DNA from: Acetobacter nitrogenifigens DSM 23921 = NBRC 105050
GTDB lineage: Bacteria; Pseudomonadota; Alphaproteobacteria; Acetobacterales; Acetobacteraceae
NCBI RefSeq assembly: GCF_000429165.1
Contig: NZ_AUBI01000004.1
Location: 1 to 64,000 of the forward strand
Length of the DNA stretch: 64,000 bases
Direction: 5' to 3'
A program made the position numbers and the translations under genes. Each line of letters starts with the position of its first letter. Position 1 is the stretch's first letter. The notes below the pieces were generated by a model, which did no database searches, had not been told where the DNA came from, and saw nothing but the letters and a program-made list of their open reading frames with translations. Positions 62,636 through 64,000 of this stretch are shown piece after piece.

Positions 62636-64000
62636 GACGCCACCCTCCGACCGCCGGTCGGCGCTTGTCCGATCGTCCGACGCACATCGGCCGGTCCTTT
62701 CCCGATCAGACGTAGAAACTCGTCTCGTTCATTTTGATGACGGATAAACCCGGCGCACTCGCTGACCAGCGTCAACGGCGAGTTGCTTCGTGCAGCCATG
62801 CGCGCGACGACGGTGGGACCGATGGGGCCGAGCACGTAGGTCAAACAGCGGGCAGTCCACTCGCAGCACCGTTGCCACCCGGCCTCATCTAAGCTCTCCA
62901 CTGGCGCCGGTGACTCGGAGACCTGCTCGACGACAGGCGCAGCAACGACGGGCGTCTCAGCAACCGTCTCATAGGCGTAATCCACAATACCGTCGGTCGC
63001 ATGGATGGCCTGATCCTGCGCCCCGGACGTGTGCGCCTCCGGCGCATGCGCCGAGGCCTCTGCATCAGCCCCCACGCAGACCAGTCGGATACGCCCTCCT
63101 CGCTCTCGAACATTGTCTCAGGCGGCCCGGATTCCTGAGCCGCATCGTAGCTCGGCGTTTCGCCAGGCTGGACTGCCTCGTGATGCGTGTAATGCTGGTA
63201 TTCCTCTGGCGCGCTGGCGACCGGCCTATAACCGCCGGACGCATACGCGCCAGAGGCTCCTCCAGAGGTTCCCAACGTCGGGTCAAGAGGTGGCGCGACG
63301 ATTGTTTCGTCCGAGTCATGCCCCAGACCGGACGTATGCCCGGCAACGACGCTTTTCAGCGTCTGGGCCAGGGGCGGCGGGCTTGGAGACCGAATGTTGC
63401 TCGCATCATGCAGAGCCTGCGAGAAAGCGTCGGCGTCCGCAAAGCGGTCTTCCGGCCGCTTGGCTAACGCACGGTCAATCGCCTCGCTCAAGCCTTGCGG
63501 CAAATCGTCCCGCAGGGTGGACAACGGCACGTGCGGCTTGTTGATGATGCTCAGGATCGTGTCGGTGTAATTCGAGCCCGTGAATGGCCTCTGCCCGGCG
63601 AGCAGTTCGTAGACGACGCACCCCAGGGAAAAAAGATCCGAACGCCCGTCAAGCGCGGAGCCCATGCACTGCTCCGGCGACATGTAGCTCGGCGTGCCGA
63701 TCAACAACGGCGTCAGCGTCATCTCCGCGCTGGTCAGGCGGGAAATTCCGAAATCGGTGATTTTCAGCTTCGATTGCGGCGTCAGCAGAATGTTCGCAGG
63801 CTTGATATCGCGATGAACAATGCCGCGCTCATGCGCATATTGCAGCGCGTCGAGCACCTGCAGCGCTATCGGCATCACCTCTTCGACAGGGCGTTGCGAA
63901 CCGCGGGGAATGGCCTGCTGCAGACCAACCCCGTTGACATACTCCATGACGAGATAAGGATTGTTCTCGTGAAGCGAGAAGTCGTAGAGGCCGACGATGT
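62632..64000 (-). CDS. serine/threonine protein kinase (PpkA/PknB type), 5' partial, apparent frameshift
   Basis: The kinase catalytic domain enters from the right edge and shows YLVMEYVNG, HRDIKPANILL, ITDFGISRLT and IGTPSYMSPEQ, so it looks active. It is followed by an acidic, Pro/Ala-rich linker. The frame then breaks near 63069-63073, a run of five G on the coding strand. In the original frame it turns to Arg-rich nonsense (to about 62889). In the other frame (GTG at 63075, to 62632) an acidic linker continues smoothly to a helical end with YVLGPIGPTVVARMAARS and ECAGFIRHQNERDEFLRLIG, as in type VI-linked kinases. One extra G would restore a single protein. Its stop overlaps the FHA start. 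Confidence 0.8.

Noticed and set aside
61496-62737. A 413-residue plus-strand frame opposite the FHA gene
   Set aside because: Antisense shadow; the FHA and TagH patterns on the minus strand are decisive.
63065-63080. Programmed minus-one frameshift in the kinase
   Set aside because: The G-run allows only partial re-pairing of the tRNAs after slippage and no downstream stem-loop is evident; an indel is the simpler explanation.
1-64000. CRISPR arrays, tRNA genes, insertion sequences, prophage genes
   Set aside because: No regularly spaced repeats, tRNA-like cloverleaf, transposase or phage gene was found. A covariance-model tRNA scan would be needed to exclude a missed tRNA.

Overview
The window looks like a chromosomal segment of a high-GC alphaproteobacterium, most likely an acetic acid bacterium (Acetobacteraceae). 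The evidence is the alphaproteobacterial-type 5' end of a 16S rRNA gene at the left edge, a full-length membrane-bound PQQ glucose dehydrogenase, several Tat-type secreted enzymes, and the order ruvC-ruvA-ruvB-ybgC-tolQ-tolR-tolA-tolB-pal-cpoB-tilS-ftsH-folP, which is widely kept in alphaproteobacteria. The genus cannot be fixed from the sequence alone.

Layout. 1-422 (minus): start of an rRNA operon with a good sigma70 promoter and a boxA antitermination element. 457-3601: an orphan outer-membrane efflux lipoprotein divergent from a TetR regulator across a palindromic operator, then a YidB-like protein. 3710-8049: PQQ glucose dehydrogenase, serine acetyltransferase and a second TetR regulator. 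8255-14240: a complete RND efflux operon (adaptor, pump, outer-membrane channel) closed by a clear terminator. 14276-17859: an AldA-like aldehyde dehydrogenase, an AEC carrier and a LysR regulator. 17944-31284 (minus): the housekeeping block folP, ftsH, tilS, cpoB, pal-tolBARQ, ybgC and ruvBAC.

31390-46439 is an accessory catabolic region. An IclR regulator diverges from a same-strand run with overlapping genes: TonB-dependent receptor, FAD oxidoreductase, two Dpp/Opp-type permeases, two ATPases, a second FAD oxidoreductase and a periplasmic binding protein. An SDR/MFS pair separated by a perfect palindrome follows. Together these look like an outer-membrane-to-cytoplasm route for one unidentified amino compound (peptide-, opine- or N-substituted amino-acid-like) that is then oxidised by two flavoenzymes. 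This is the best candidate for an undescribed system.

46756-50218: sulfate assimilation (cysH of the APS-reductase type, cysD, fused cysNC) with a terminator. 50371-55471: a hypothetical membrane protein behind Fur-like repeats, a Tat-exported phospholipase C with a possible Pho box, a small acetyltransferase and a solute:sodium symporter. 55929-58854: a small proline-rich membrane protein, an Nfu-type Fe-S protein, a RutE-like nitroreductase, tsaB and rimI. 58870-59607: a periplasmic D-Ala-D-Ala dipeptidase. 59957-64000 (minus): Ser/Thr kinase (incomplete and apparently frameshifted), FHA protein of TagH type, PP2C phosphatase and an OmpR-type response regulator in one overlapping operon. 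This resembles the threonine-phosphorylation control module of a type VI secretion system, whose structural genes would lie beyond the right edge.
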